Shown: positions 20,000 through 29,631, numbered from the stretch's first letter. The stretch: 64,000 nucleotides of DNA from an uncultured Oligoflexales bacterium (GCA_958296095.1 OY282434.1:620001-684000); one strand, 5' to 3'. Numbers and translations are program-made. The notes: a model not told the origin generated them from the letters alone.

Positions 20000-20854
20000 A
20001 TGTTTGTCGTCGCACTCAGGTATTTTTCACTGCTAGTCTGTGTGGTCGTTTTTTTCGTCAACTTTATCTCTTGTGGTTTGCAGTTCTACAAGGTCTCGCT
20101 CGACGAGGATATGCAGCAAGAGTTGCCTTACGATGCGACCGATCCTGATTCGGAGTTCTATGGCATTCATGCTACTGCGGGTTGGCGGCAGTTGCCTATT
20201 CCTTTTCGGGTTGGTTCTGGATTTGACAGCACCTTCAACCTCACCTCGCAGGAGCAGATGCAAGGTATCTTGCGTGCCATCAAGACGTGGGAAACCGCTG
20301 TCGGCAAGAAGTTGTTTGAGTTTCGTGGTGTGCACAAGGAGGTGAAGGGCGATACGTTCAAGGACTTGTATACCTCCCTGTCTGATTCTGTGAACGGGCA
20401 TTATCTCGATGAAGATTGGGGCAAGACGGGCAAGCCTGAAGTGGTGCTGGCAACGACGATTTGGGAAAATGAAAGCGGTGGCTTGGAGGCGATTAGAACC
20501 GCTGACATCAGGTTTAACAGTGCCTTCTATGTGTTTGGTGACAGCCTGACCTTGCAATACGATGACGAGGTCAACAAAGAGGTCGTCGATATGGAATCGC
20601 TCGCCCTGCACGAACTCGGTCATCTGTTAGGCTTAAGCCACATCGACGAAGACGTGGACATGTATTCAGCTATGAACCCGTCGCTGTTGATTGGCACAGG
20701 TTTAGTCAGCCGCGGCGTTTCCAAGGGTGACATTCAGCGCATCCAGAAAATTTACGGCTGTCAAGCTAGCGCCTGCGACGTGGACAAGGTCATCGAGACG
20801 CTACGTGATCGCTATAGTGACGAAGAATCGGATCAAGACCTGGGCAGCATCTGA
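20000..20854 (+). CDS. Matrixin-like zinc metalloprotease, lipoprotein
   Basis: A 284-residue exported protein with a lipobox-like FISC (Cys25). The metzincin zinc site is complete: HELGHLLGLSH at residues 204-214, followed by a Met-turn with SAMNP (Met225). The upstream region (ADIRFNSAFYVF) fits the matrixin beta strands. The family hydrolyses peptide bonds outside the cell. It is the second HExxH lipoprotein within 3 kb and is separated from the first by a lipoprotein and a repeat island. Not closely similar to the 17363 protease, so it is not a recent duplicate. Confidence 0.87.
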   Translation: MFVVALRYFSLLVCVVVFFVNFISCGLQFYKVSLDEDMQQELPYDATDPDSEFYGIHATAGWRQLPIPFRVGSGFDSTFNLTSQEQMQGILRAIKTWETAVGKKLFEFRGVHKEVKGDTFKDLYTSLSDSVNGHYLDEDWGKTGKPEVVLATTIWENESGGLEAIRTADIRFNSAFYVFGDSLTLQYDDEVNKEVVDMESLALHELGHLLGLSHIDEDVDMYSAMNPSLLIGTGLVSRGVSKGDIQRIQKIYGCQASACDVDKVIETLRDRYSDEESDQDLGSI

Positions 20855-20862
20855 GCGCTGCC

Positions 20863-21720
20863 TCACTTGCTTGCAGCAGCCGCCTCGGATCTTTTCAGCT
20901 GGTCTTGGCAGGTTGCTTGGAAAATTTTGTTTTCCAGGCGGGCAAAGACCAGCTGTTGTAGTTGGCAAGCCTTACGGATGAGGCGATACGAGATGTGAAT
21001 GTCATTTTCGATCAATATCGATACCACAGCTATGCGTACATCCTGCTTGTCGTGGGTGTTGACCAGCCACAAGGTGTTGCCTTCGTCGTCGATGGCGATG
21101 AATTCGAGAGGCTTGTCCTGTTCTAGCTTGGGGCTGGCAAAAGTTCCTTTCTCTGGATGTTTGGAGAAAGAAAACCGCGCCGAATACGGGCCTGTGCCAG
21201 CACCGCTTTCGGAGAATAAGTGGGTAAGCATGGTGATATTGGTATCAGCGTTAGCGATAACTTGCACTTGGGCGCTGAAGATCTTGCGACTGCCCTTGAA
21301 CCCGACGATGGTGTCGATGTCCTTGTTGACTGCATCCGCGAGAAAGAAAAAATCCGAGGTAGCTTTAACCCCACTCAAAGCGTAGATATTTTGCCCCGCC
21401 TGGCTCGGCCACACGGCAATAGTTGCATCCACCTCTTCGCCGTGCTGGTCGTGAACCTCGACCCTGTCTATGTCGGTGCTAGAACCGATGTTGAACGTCG
21501 TGTTTACTGGCTTGCTTTGCAAATCGAGCTGTTCCACCCCTGGTGATGTCGGGCTGGGTGTGGGTGTGGGCGTGAGTGTGGGTGTGGGCGAATATTGTGG
21601 TTGCAGGTCGTCTTCGGCACAGTTACTCGCATTTTTGCACTCGCTAGGCGTATCCTCCCCCGCGTCCTTACAGAAAACCAGCAGGAAGGCTAAAAAACAC
21701 AGTAGTGGTAAGGTAGCCAA
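20863..21720 (-). CDS. Predicted lipoprotein with Pro/Thr linker
   Basis: A 285-residue protein that starts with TTG, which has AGGAG six bases upstream. The signal ends at a Cys near residue 17 (LLVFC). A linker at about 43-60 consists of PTPTLTPTPTPSPTSP, encoded by GTGTGGGCGTG-like repeats that could vary in length. The rest looks like beta-rich extracellular domain. Function unknown. It converges with the matrixin-like protease gene, with 8 bp between the stops. Confidence 0.72.
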   Translation of the reverse strand: MATLPLLCFLAFLLVFCKDAGEDTPSECKNASNCAEDDLQPQYSPTPTLTPTPTPSPTSPGVEQLDLQSKPVNTTFNIGSSTDIDRVEVHDQHGEEVDATIAVWPSQAGQNIYALSGVKATSDFFFLADAVNKDIDTIVGFKGSRKIFSAQVQVIANADTNITMLTHLFSESGAGTGPYSARFSFSKHPEKGTFASPKLEQDKPLEFIAIDDEGNTLWLVNTHDKQDVRIAVVSILIENDIHISYRLIRKACQLQQLVFARLENKIFQATCQDQLKRSEAAAASK

Positions 21721-21946
21721 GGTAACTCCTGAAAATTTTCGCCGCGTCTGCTAGGGCCGCCACAGTTATATGGTAACATTGCGAGTCAGAGCTAAGCAAC
21801 GCAGGCGGGCAATTACTGCCACGTGCCTGTAGTTTAAGGGCCAAAATAACTGTCTAATTTAAGCTGTAATTTAAATTAGTTAAGCTAATAAATAACGTTG
21901 CTGACCAACTTGCCGATAACACCTACGAAGTAGAGGGGGATTGGTC

Positions 21947-22597
21947 ATGAGCAAGATTATCCGTTGGGGGTGTAAGAAGATCGCGGGTTTTTCGTTGTTG
22001 GAGCTGATGGTCGTCGTTGCCATTCTGGGTGTGCTAGCAACCGTGGCGGTGCCGCGCTTCAATATCTTCCGTGCTCGTGCCCGGCAGTCGGAAGCCAAGA
22101 GCAGTCTCGGTGTGGTGTATACCTTGCAGGAGGCTTTCAACATCGAGCATGAGAACTATTACAACGGCAATAATAGCACGTGGGGTGGTGATAAAATGGA
22201 CGCCATTGGCGAACGCGATGGTTACACGGGAGGCGGCTCAAGTTCGTGTACGACTGCCAGCGCCAACAAGCTAGGATTTCGCCTGGCAAACTGTACCAAG
22301 GCGCGCTACGGCTACTGGATAGCTGGTGCAGATGAGGATGAATTCTTGGCCGTTGCCTACGCAACCTCCGATAATGCCAATACTGGCGCGAGGCGTATCT
22401 TCCCAGGCTGTGATGGCAAAGAAAGCGGTGGTGTTGGTGTAAACTCAAATGATGATGATGCTAGCAGGACAGGTATTGAGCACTGCTCAGCTACGTTCGC
22501 TACTAATACTTCTGCCCCTGATGGTGATGCCTGGTGTATGGACGAAGGCCGCAAGCTTGAGAACTACCGAGACATCACCGAGTACTGCGAAAACTAG
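21947..22597 (+). CDS. pilA: Type IV pilin-like protein (class III signal)
   Basis: A 216-residue prepilin with a 14-residue leader ending in Gly and a mature start FSLLELMVVVAILGVLATVA. Glu5, needed for assembly, is present. The C-terminal head has several Cys pairs and runs of Gly, Ser, Asn and Asp. The ATG at 21947 has GAGGGGGA six bases upstream and gives the canonical leader. No other pil gene is nearby, so it may be the major pilin of a system encoded elsewhere or a pseudopilin. The pilA symbol is provisional. Confidence 0.88.
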   Translation: MSKIIRWGCKKIAGFSLLELMVVVAILGVLATVAVPRFNIFRARARQSEAKSSLGVVYTLQEAFNIEHENYYNGNNSTWGGDKMDAIGERDGYTGGGSSSCTTASANKLGFRLANCTKARYGYWIAGADEDEFLAVAYATSDNANTGARRIFPGCDGKESGGVGVNSNDDDASRTGIEHCSATFATNTSAPDGDAWCMDEGRKLENYRDITEYCEN

Positions 22598-22680
22598 CAA
22601 TCCCCACACCTGCTTGACAGACGCGGCCGCGCAGTGCTAAGCTGGCTGTGTAGTAGCTGATTTTTGCGGGGTGCTAACAC

Positions 22681-23367
22681 ATGACTGACAAGAAGAAACC
22701 GACTCTCGATGAGGCCTGGGCACTGTTCCACGAAGTTGCCGCAGGGTTCAAGGACACTAACGCTAGAATCAAGGAGCTTACGGCTAGTGGCAAGGACACT
22801 GACGCTAGAATCAAGGAGCTTGCGGCTAGTGGCAAGGACACTGACGCTAGAATCAAGGAGCTTATGGCTAGTGGCAAGGCTACTGATGCTAGGGTTGACA
22901 AGGTTGCCGCTTCTGTCGACAGACTCGCGAGCAACGTCGGTGGCCTCGGCAAGAGGTGGGGCGATCTCGGCGAAGCCATGACCATCGGCGGGTCCCTCCG
23001 CATCTTCAATGCTATCGAGGGCATCAAAGTGTATAGCCTGCTCATCAGCGAGAGTTCCGACGAGCATGACCTAGAGATAGATGGCTTGGCCATCGGCAAG
23101 GATATGGTGATTGTCATTGAAGCTAAAGCGACTCTGAGGGAAAGCGATGTCGAAGACTTCGTTAACAAAAAACTGAAAACCTTAGCCCGACTTGACTCAC
23201 TGTGTGTGGGCAAGAAGGTCTATGGGGCAATGGGTTTGCTCAGTGCCAGCAGTGCCGCGCAAGAGCAGGCGCAGGCACAGGGGCTGTTGCTGATCCGCCC
23301 GACCGACACCAGCAAAGAACTCGTGCCCTTCCCCCCAGGTTTTAAACTGCGCAACTTCCAGCCCTGA
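22681..23367 (+). CDS. Coiled-coil PD-(D/E)xK nuclease-like protein, copy 1
   Basis: A 228-residue protein in two parts. Residues about 24-79 are four 14-residue repeats of the type KDTDARIKELAASG, a predicted coiled coil. Residues about 110-228 have a PD-(D/E)xK-like core, with EIDGLAIGKDMVIVIEAK giving the D...ExK pattern of restriction-endonuclease folds. Proteins of this form are common in bacteria as DUF3782-type genes; a DNA-binding or cleavage role is likely but not shown. It is followed at once by a close paralogue, and both share the same 14 bp before the ATG. Confidence 0.8.
   Translation: MTDKKKPTLDEAWALFHEVAAGFKDTNARIKELTASGKDTDARIKELAASGKDTDARIKELMASGKATDARVDKVAASVDRLASNVGGLGKRWGDLGEAMTIGGSLRIFNAIEGIKVYSLLISESSDEHDLEIDGLAIGKDMVIVIEAKATLRESDVEDFVNKKLKTLARLDSLCVGKKVYGAMGLLSASSAAQEQAQAQGLLLIRPTDTSKELVPFPPGFKLRNFQP
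22750..22917 (+). repeat. 42-bp tandem repeat inside coiled-coil gene (4 units)
   Basis: Each unit encodes 14 residues. The first three units differ at only a few bases (AAGGACACTGACGCTAGAAT...), while the fourth is more diverged. The neighbouring paralogue at 23463-23609 has three full units and one half unit of 21 bp, so the two genes differ by repeat number. Confidence 0.85.
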
Positions 23368-23393
23368 CGTTAATCTGTGCGAGGTGCTAACAC

Positions 23394-24059
23394 ATGACTG
23401 ACAAGAAGAAACCGACTCTCGATGAGGTCTGGGCACTGTTCCACGAGATTGCCGCAGGGTTCAAGGACACTGACGCTAGAATCAAGGAGCTTACGGCTAG
23501 TGGCAAAGACACTGACGCTAGAATCAAGGAGCTTGCGGCTAGTGGCAAGGAGCTTACGGCTAGTGGCAAGGCTACTGATGCTAGGGTTGACAAGCTCACC
23601 GCTTCTGTCGACAGACTCGCAAGCAAAGTCGGTGCCCTCGGCAAGAGGTGGGGCAGTCTCGGCGAAGCCATGACCATCGGCGAGTCCCTCCCCATCTTCA
23701 ATGCTATCGAGGGCATCAAAGTGCGTAGCCTACTCACCGACGGGAGTTCCAACGAGCATGACCTAGAGATAGATGGCTTGGCCGTCGGCAAGGATGTGGT
23801 GATTGTCATTGAAGCTAAAGAGACTCTGAGGGAAAGTGATGTCGAAGACTTCGTTAACAAAAAACTGAAAGTCTTCGCCCGACTTGACTCACTGTGTGTG
23901 GGCAAGAGGGTCTATGGGGCGATAGCTTTGCTCAGTGCCAGCAGTGCCGTGCAAGAGCAGGCGCAGGCACAGGGGCTGTTGCTGATCCGCCCGACCGACA
24001 CCAGCAAAGAACTCGTGCCCTTCCCCCCAGGTTTTAAACTGCGCAACTTCCAGCCCTGA
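23394..24059 (+). CDS. Coiled-coil PD-(D/E)xK nuclease-like protein, copy 2
   Basis: A 221-residue paralogue of the gene just upstream, about 85-90% alike by eye. It has the same plan: an N-terminal stalk of 14-residue repeats, with one half repeat (KELTASG) at residues 52-58, and a C-terminal D...ExK core (EIDGLAVGKDVVIVIEAK). The last 25 residues are identical in the two copies. The 26-bp spacing and shared upstream bases point to a recent tandem duplication. Its end converges with the histidine kinase gene. Confidence 0.8.
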   Translation: MTDKKKPTLDEVWALFHEIAAGFKDTDARIKELTASGKDTDARIKELAASGKELTASGKATDARVDKLTASVDRLASKVGALGKRWGSLGEAMTIGESLPIFNAIEGIKVRSLLTDGSSNEHDLEIDGLAVGKDVVIVIEAKETLRESDVEDFVNKKLKVFARLDSLCVGKRVYGAIALLSASSAVQEQAQAQGLLLIRPTDTSKELVPFPPGFKLRNFQP

Positions 24060-24129
24060 CCGAGATAATGCCTGTAGGTGCTAAAGCCATCAGCTCGGTT
24101 GCCTGGCGGTGGGCTGACTTGGCACAATC

Positions 24130-25266
24130 CTATTTCTGAATAGTGAGTTTAACCTTCTCCCGCGCCAGCGGCAGCTTAACGGTAAAGGTGCTGCCTTTGT
24201 TGAGCACGCTGCTGGCATCGAGACTGCCATCGTGATCCTTGATAATGCCGTAACAGATAGCAAGACCGAGGCCCGTGCCATCACCGGGTTGGCGAGTAGT
24301 AAAGAAGGGTTCAAAGATACGCTTGATATGTTCTTGCGGAATGCCAATGCCAGTGTCGGAGATACTGAACAAGCCATATTTGAGCTGGGTGTCTTCGTCA
24401 GTATCTTGGTGGGCGGTAAGGGTTAACGTGCCGCCCTGTGGCATGGCGTGCGCGGCGTTGTGAATTAAATTCAGAAAAACTTGAATCAACTTGTTGCGAT
24501 CGCCGAAGACAAGAATATCCTCCTCTTGGTAATCTTCGATTACTTTTGTATTACTATTGAAACTGACTTTAGCAAAATTTAACGCGGCCTTGAAGGCCTC
24601 AATGGCTGAGACCGACGAGCGTTTATCGCCTTCAGTCGCACCACGATGCCGCGCAAATTCTAGCAATGACGAAACGATTGTCTTGCAACGCTGGGTCGCA
24701 GCCTCAATCTCAACCACATCCTGATAATGCGGTGAATCTTTATCCAGCTCCTTCAGCAAAATCTGTGCAAAAGCCAAAATACCGCCCAGTGGATTGTTGA
24801 TCTCGTGCGCAACGCCACTCGATAGCAAGCCTATGGAGGCAAGCTTTTCTTGTTGCACAATCTTGTCCTGCAAGCTCTTGGTCTCGGTGCGATCGTGATA
24901 AATCTGCACCGTGCCCGTAACTTCTTCTTTGGAATTCTTCAACGGCTGCGAGGTGACTTCGTAAAAACGCTCGCCGATTTGCATTTCCCAATTGCGGGTT
25001 GACTTGTTGCTAATTGCCTCCCGCATAGCACATTCAGGGCAAGGTGCGTCACGATTAGCAAAAATCTTATAGCATGTTTTGCCCACTACATCCGTAACAG
25101 GCAGGTCGGTAACCCTTGCCATCGCCAGGTTGGAACGGATAATTTTGTAATCCTTATCAACCAGCATCAGCGGATCGATCAAAGCATCGATCGTCTCCAG
25201 CCATTGTTGCTTTAGGTCTTCAACAAAACCGACAAGATCACGTTCTTCAAGTGGTGTTGCTCGCAT
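24130..25266 (-). CDS. Cytosolic PAS-domain sensor histidine kinase
   Basis: A 378-residue kinase with no membrane segment. Residues about 20-130 are a PAS domain containing a CPEC pair that might bind a metal or sense redox. The HisKA H-box is GVAHEINNPLGGI (about 153-165). The ATP-binding part shows the N-box (NLIHNAAHAM), G1 (ISDTGIGI), F-box (EPFFTT) and G2 (GTGLGLAI). No response regulator is adjacent. It follows lon by 7 nt on the same strand, so the two are probably co-transcribed, which hints at a stress-related input. Confidence 0.92.
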   Translation of the reverse strand: MRATPLEERDLVGFVEDLKQQWLETIDALIDPLMLVDKDYKIIRSNLAMARVTDLPVTDVVGKTCYKIFANRDAPCPECAMREAISNKSTRNWEMQIGERFYEVTSQPLKNSKEEVTGTVQIYHDRTETKSLQDKIVQQEKLASIGLLSSGVAHEINNPLGGILAFAQILLKELDKDSPHYQDVVEIEAATQRCKTIVSSLLEFARHRGATEGDKRSSVSAIEAFKAALNFAKVSFNSNTKVIEDYQEEDILVFGDRNKLIQVFLNLIHNAAHAMPQGGTLTLTAHQDTDEDTQLKYGLFSISDTGIGIPQEHIKRIFEPFFTTRQPGDGTGLGLAICYGIIKDHDGSLDASSVLNKGSTFTVKLPLAREKVKLTIQK

Positions 25267-25273
25267 AGGTATC

Positions 25274-27769
25274 CTAATGGGTGAAGGAAAGATTATCGTT
25301 ATCGATACTGCTACCAGTAATTTTTTTCAATTTTTGAAATAACATATCGGGTGTTGCTTCAGGATTTTTCCACACCAAAGCATGAATGAGAACATCATCC
25401 ATGTGATCGACAGGGATGATTTTTAGTTCTCTCACTACCGTTTTGGATAACTCGTCGAGATGATCGCCGTTTTCTTTGGGAATAATAATTTTGCGAATGC
25501 CACCCCGATGCGCGGCAAGCACCTTTTCTTTCAGTCCGCCGATCGGAATGACACGACCCTGTAGCGTAATTTCGCCAGTCATGGCAATGTCTTTGCTGAC
25601 CGGGCGAGCGGTTAATGCTGAAGTTAATGCCGTCGCAATGCAAATACCTGCCGAAGGGCCGTCTTTCGGAATTGCTCCCTCAGGAATGTGAATGTGAATG
25701 TCCATTTTCTGGTAAAAGTCAGGGTCGAGATCGAGAAACTGTGCCCGTGAACGCACATAGCTGAGCGCCGCCTGCGCGGATTCCTGCATGACCTCACCGA
25801 GCTTACCCGTGATAGTTAGCTTGCCTTTGCCCGGCAATACCGCCACCTCACAGACTAGCAAGTCACCGCCAACTTCCGTCCAAGCCATGCCTGTGCACAG
25901 ACCGATCTCGTGTTCGACATGCTGCACACCGACACGAAATTTGCGCGCCCCAAGATAGTGCAGCACCGACTTGACCGTGATCGTCTCGACAATTTTAAAA
26001 TCACGTTCGTCAGGCTTCATTACCGTGGCCGCTTGTCCTGCAACCACACGCGGCATGTTATGTTGACCTTCATGCTTGCCCAAATGCCGGCGAGCAACCT
26101 TGCGACAGATAGTGCCAATCTCACGTTCAAGATTACGCACCCCTGCCTCCTTCGTGTAGTAAGTGACCAGCTCCCGCAATGCTTGCGTGTGAAAACGCAA
26201 ATTGTGCTTATTCTCCAAACCATTCTCATGCAACTGCTTAGGCACAAGATACTGCTTGGCAATTTGAATTTTTTCTTCTTCTGTGTAGCCAGCAATGGTA
26301 ATTATTTCCATGCGATCCAACAACGGCTTAGGCACATTGTGTAACGAGTTAGCGGTTGCCACAAACAAACATTTAGAGAGATCATAATCGAGATCGAGAT
26401 AGTGATCAGCAAAATTACTGTTCTGCTCTGGGTCAAGCACTTCTAACAATGCCGAGGAGGGATCACCACGAAAATCCTGGCTCATCTTGTCAATTTCATC
26501 GAGCAACATGACAGGATTGGAATAGCCCACCTTCTTGATGGCCAGGATAGGCTTGCCCGGCATCGAGCCAATGTAAGTGCGGCGATGCCCACGAATTTCG
26601 GCTTCGTCCCGCACCCCACCGAGAGAAATACGAGCAAACTTGCGCCCTGTTGCTTTGGCGATGCTGCGTGCCAGCGAAGTCTTGCCAACCCCAGGCGGGC
26701 CCACCAGACACAGAATAGGGCCTTTAGCAATCTCCACCAGCGACCGCACCGATAGATACTCAAGAATGCGATCCTTGACTTTCTCCAGCCCATAGTGATC
26801 GTTGTCAAGCGTCGCCGCAGCAAAAGCCAAGTCACGTATCTCCTTGATATACTCACCCCATGGCAGGGATAATACCGTTTCAATATAGTTACGCACTACC
26901 GTTGCTTCGGCCGACATCGTTGACATCATTTTTAACTTGTGCAATTCTTTTTTTAATTTCTCACGTGCTTCTTTAGACAGTTTTTTGTTTTTTATTTGGT
27001 GTTCAATTTCGCCAACTTCTGTGCGACCGTCGTCACGCTCGCCGAGTTCTTTTTGAATCGCAGCCATCTGTTCGTTGAGATAGTATTCTTTCTGCGTTCG
27101 CTCCATTTGATTTTTCACTCTGGCTTTGATTTTGCGCTCGACCTGCATGATTTCTATTTCAGAGTGAATGTGGCTGTAAATTTCTTCGAGACGTTTGCGA
27201 GGATCGGTCTCGGCTAACAGTCTTTGGCGTTGTTTAAGGCGTAAGTTGGCAAGATGGGCAACAATGGTATCGGCAAGCTTGGACTCGTCTTCAATCTGCT
27301 GAATAGAGATTAACATCTCTGGTGGAATGCGTTTGTTGAGACGCACATAGTTGTCAAACGAAAGCCGCACCGCACGAGTGAGTGCCTCGCTTTCTAAACC
27401 GCTGGAAATCCGTTCTTGTAGTTGCTGCACCTCGACCAGAAAAAATTCTTCCTCCCTTATATAGCGGAGAACTCTGGCGCGCTTTTTGCCTTCCACCAGC
27501 ACCTTGACCGTGCCGTCGGGCAGTTTTAGAAATTGTAGAATAGAGGAGATTGTGCCAACATCGTAAATATCATCAGCACTTGGGTCGTTGACACGCGGGC
27601 GCATCTGCGCGGCCAGCAAGATCTCTTTGCTACCAGACATCGCTTCTTCGATGGCACGGATAGATCTTTCCCGACCAACGAACAAAGGCACGGCGGTCGC
27701 AGGAAATACCAAGATATCCCGCAACGGCAACAAAGGAACTCTTACGATACCGCGTTCAGAACCGGGCAT
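25274..27769 (-). CDS. lon: ATP-dependent Lon protease
   Basis: An 831-residue cytoplasmic AAA+ protease. Order of parts: N-terminal substrate domain ([13 protein letters not shown]), a coiled-coil region, Walker [12 protein letters not shown], Walker [11 protein letters not shown], and the C-terminal protease domain with catalytic Ser in PKDGPSAGI and Lys in [14 protein letters not shown]. Start ATG has GGGAGG seven bases upstream. The upstream region contains a 15-bp inverted repeat overlapping a TATAAG-like -10. It degrades damaged and regulatory proteins. It heads a transcript with the histidine kinase. Confidence 0.97.
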   Translation of the reverse strand: MPGSERGIVRVPLLPLRDILVFPATAVPLFVGRERSIRAIEEAMSGSKEILLAAQMRPRVNDPSADDIYDVGTISSILQFLKLPDGTVKVLVEGKKRARVLRYIREEEFFLVEVQQLQERISSGLESEALTRAVRLSFDNYVRLNKRIPPEMLISIQQIEDESKLADTIVAHLANLRLKQRQRLLAETDPRKRLEEIYSHIHSEIEIMQVERKIKARVKNQMERTQKEYYLNEQMAAIQKELGERDDGRTEVGEIEHQIKNKKLSKEAREKLKKELHKLKMMSTMSAEATVVRNYIETVLSLPWGEYIKEIRDLAFAAATLDNDHYGLEKVKDRILEYLSVRSLVEIAKGPILCLVGPPGVGKTSLARSIAKATGRKFARISLGGVRDEAEIRGHRRTYIGSMPGKPILAIKKVGYSNPVMLLDEIDKMSQDFRGDPSSALLEVLDPEQNSNFADHYLDLDYDLSKCLFVATANSLHNVPKPLLDRMEIITIAGYTEEEKIQIAKQYLVPKQLHENGLENKHNLRFHTQALRELVTYYTKEAGVRNLEREIGTICRKVARRHLGKHEGQHNMPRVVAGQAATVMKPDERDFKIVETITVKSVLHYLGARKFRVGVQHVEHEIGLCTGMAWTEVGGDLLVCEVAVLPGKGKLTITGKLGEVMQESAQAALSYVRSRAQFLDLDPDFYQKMDIHIHIPEGAIPKDGPSAGICIATALTSALTARPVSKDIAMTGEITLQGRVIPIGGLKEKVLAAHRGGIRKIIIPKENGDHLDELSKTVVRELKIIPVDHMDDVLIHALVWKNPEATPDMLFQKLKKITGSSIDNDNLSFTH

Positions 27770-27802
27770 GACATGCCTCCCTTGCAGGCTGTAATTGTGC
27801 TT

Positions 27803-27817
27803 ATAGAATCATTCTAT
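27803..27817. promoter_or_regulatory. lon: Inverted repeat ATAGAAT-C-ATTCTAT in lon promoter region
   Basis: A perfect 7+1+7 palindrome lies 34 bp before the lon start, in the place expected for a -10 element or operator (TATAAG on the minus strand overlaps it). It does not match CIRCE or a sigma-32 promoter. It may be a regulator site. Confidence 0.4.
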
Positions 27818-27862
27818 CGCATCAAATTTACAGATGCTAGAAGCCTAGGGAAGCTTTTTGTC

Positions 27863-27957
27863 GTGCCCACGGGTGTGGATGATGCCAAAAGCTGAGCGAA
27901 AGCTATTCTCTAACTACGCTTTAACTGCCGCGCCCGCGGGTGGGGATGATGGGAAAA
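27863..27957. repeat. Imperfect direct repeat in the lon-rplM intergenic region
   Basis: Two copies of about 28 bp (G-T/C-GCCC-A/G-CGGGTG-T/G-GGATGATG..AAAA) start at 27863 and 27930. The rest of the 405-bp space between lon and rplM holds the lon promoter region on the left and the rplM promoter on the right. No gene is seen in it. Confidence 0.5.
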
Positions 27958-28115
27958 AATTGCTCGGGCAAAGACTGCTTAACCAGCGACGGGGGGGCTG
28001 AATTTGTGGCTAGAGCGCGTGACGCAGATGGTGGTGGCTGACGAGATCGTTATCATCCCGCGCGGTGGTTGCGGCAAGCTCGCCAGCGCCAGAGAATATC
28101 CGCCAGACTAGAAAC

Positions 28116-28143
28116 TTGACAAGAGGGTGGTTCTCCCTATAAT
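28116..28143 (+). promoter_or_regulatory. Consensus sigma-70 promoter for rplM-rpsI
   Basis: TTGACA at 28116-28121 and TATAAT at 28138-28143 are separated by 16 bp. Both hexamers match the consensus fully. The TTG start of rplM lies 32 bp downstream of the -10. Confidence 0.85.
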
Positions 28144-28174
28144 GCCCCACCTCGGTCTGTTGTTGAGGTGGATC

Positions 28175-28621
28175 TTGATAGTCACGAAGACAAAGCTGGC
28201 GGCCGTGCCCCGCACCTGGCAGGTGTTGGACGGCAGTGGCAAGTCGGTCGGGCGGTTGGCATCACAGGTGGCAAAATTGCTGCTAGGCAAGCATCGTCCG
28301 CATTATGTGCCGTATCACGACACTGGTGACCACGTCGTCGTGCTCAACTGCTCGCAACTGCGTTTCAGCGGGCGCAAGTGGGAACAGAAGCACTACTATA
28401 GGCATTCGGGCTACGTCGGCGGCATCAAGTCCATCAGTGCTGCCGATCTGTTTGCTAAAGATCCCTGCGCCGTGCTGCGTCGTGCGGTCAAAGGCATGTT
28501 GCCCAAGAACAAGCTCCAGGCGGTAAGATTAAAAAAATTAAAAACATACGCTGGCGATGAGCATCCCCACGTGGCACAGTGCGGGGAGGCCGCGCCCGCG
28601 GCGAAGGAGAATGAAGCTTGA
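28175..28621 (+). CDS. rplM: 50S ribosomal protein L13
   Basis: A 148-residue L13 with the family marks TWQVLDGSGKSVGRLASQVA, YHDTGDHVVVLN, GGIKSI, and AVKGMLPKNKL followed by LKTYAGDEHPH. The start is taken as TTG at 28175, with GAGGTGG just upstream; the frame is open earlier, but that would include the promoter -10. The C-terminus has an Ala/Glu extension. It overlaps rpsI by 4 nt (TTGA), the usual gene pair. Confidence 0.94.
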   Translation: MIVTKTKLAAVPRTWQVLDGSGKSVGRLASQVAKLLLGKHRPHYVPYHDTGDHVVVLNCSQLRFSGRKWEQKHYYRHSGYVGGIKSISAADLFAKDPCAVLRRAVKGMLPKNKLQAVRLKKLKTYAGDEHPHVAQCGEAAPAAKENEA

Positions 28622-29013
28622 GCGAAACGCAGATACACGCGGCTACTGGCAAGCGCAAAACCGCGACCGCACGTGTGTGGATGCGTGACGGCGGCGGCAA
28701 GATTACCGTCAACAAGCGAGACATCGACCAGTACTACCTGCGTGATACCTCCAAGATGGTGATCATGCAGCCACTCGAATTGACTGGCAACACGGGAAGT
28801 TTTGACATCAAGATCAACGTCTGTGGCGGTGGTCTGAACGGACAGGCAGGGGCGACCCGACACGGAATTGCCCGTGTCCTCGCAGCCATCAATCCAGAGT
28901 GGCGACAGGTGTTGAAGAAGAACGGCCTGCTCACCCGCGATGCTCGCAAAAAAGAGCGCAAGCTGCCAGGTCAGCCAGGGGCACGGAAAAGATTTCAGTA
29001 TTCCAAGCGGTAA
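28618..29013 (+). CDS. rpsI: 30S ribosomal protein S9
   Basis: A 131-residue S9 that contacts tRNA in the P site through its C-terminal tail. Marks are GKRKTATARVWMRDGGGKIT, GGGLNGQAGATRHGIARVL, LLTRDARKKERK, and the terminal SKR. It starts with TTG that overlaps the rplM stop (TTGA), so it is translated by coupling. Confidence 0.95.
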   Translation: MSETQIHAATGKRKTATARVWMRDGGGKITVNKRDIDQYYLRDTSKMVIMQPLELTGNTGSFDIKINVCGGGLNGQAGATRHGIARVLAAINPEWRQVLKKNGLLTRDARKKERKLPGQPGARKRFQYSKR

Positions 29014-29046
29014 GTTTTACAGTGTGGCGAGCGGTGGTGGCTGTGA

Positions 29047-29052
29047 TATAAT
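29047..29052 (+). promoter_or_regulatory. Extended -10 promoter (TGATATAAT) for the bactofilin gene
   Basis: TATAAT is preceded by TG in the extended -10 position. It lies 34 bp after rpsI and 69 bp before the bactofilin start. No clear -35 is seen. Confidence 0.5.
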
Positions 29053-29121
29053 TTTACTCGTCTCCACCTTTCATGCAACGCGTGTTGGGATCGCGACGAA
29101 CCACTGAACAGGGAGGTAACT

Positions 29122-29631
29122 GTGTTTTCAGAACAAAAACGCTCACCCGCAAGCAAGCGCAGGGGCGCAAGTGCGGGCGGTGTCGCGGTGACAATCCTCG
29201 CCAGTGGGTGTCATTTTGAAGGTAAGCTCTACTGCAAGGGTGCAAGCCGTATCGGGGGGCGCATACAAGGCAAGGTTGTCTCCGAAGGACTGCTGATCAT
29301 CGAGGAAGAGGCCCGTGTTGAAGCGGACATCGTCGTCGATGAGGTGATCGTGCTCGGCAAAATTAACGGCAAGTTGCGTGCCCACAAGCGCATTGAACTG
29401 CGCGAGAGCAGCCACTTTCAGGGCGAAATTATTACCCCTGCACTCGTTATCAGAGAAGGCGCACGCTTCGACGGGCAATCCACCATGTCAGAGGTAAGCA
29501 ACAGCGAGTTGTCTACCTCACTGCGCAGCGATTCGCCCCGCCAAGCCCACGAACCGCAGCTCAGTGCTGCCGACCCGCAGCCGAGTGCCAGCGACAAAAT
29601 GCCCGATGTCTCCATTATCAACAGTGCCTAG
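29122..29631 (+). CDS. Bactofilin family cytoskeletal protein
   Basis: A 169-residue bactofilin. The central part (about 20-120) has the repeating beta-helix pattern (CHFEGKLYCKGASRIGGRIQ, EEEARVEADIVVDEVIVLGK, HKRIELRESSHFQGEI). The flanks are disordered, with a basic N-terminus and a Ser/Pro/Asp-rich C-terminus, as usual for the family. It polymerises without nucleotide and scaffolds cell-shape or pole proteins. Start GTG with GGGAGGT upstream. It overlaps the following lipoprotein frame by a few bases, suggesting an operon. Confidence 0.92.
   Translation: MFSEQKRSPASKRRGASAGGVAVTILASGCHFEGKLYCKGASRIGGRIQGKVVSEGLLIIEEEARVEADIVVDEVIVLGKINGKLRAHKRIELRESSHFQGEIITPALVIREGARFDGQSTMSEVSNSELSTSLRSDSPRQAHEPQLSAADPQPSASDKMPDVSIINSA

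Noticed and set aside
27950-28050. 30-codon frame in the lon-rplM gap
   Set aside because: It is short, Gly/Asp-rich, has no ribosome binding site and overlaps a direct repeat.
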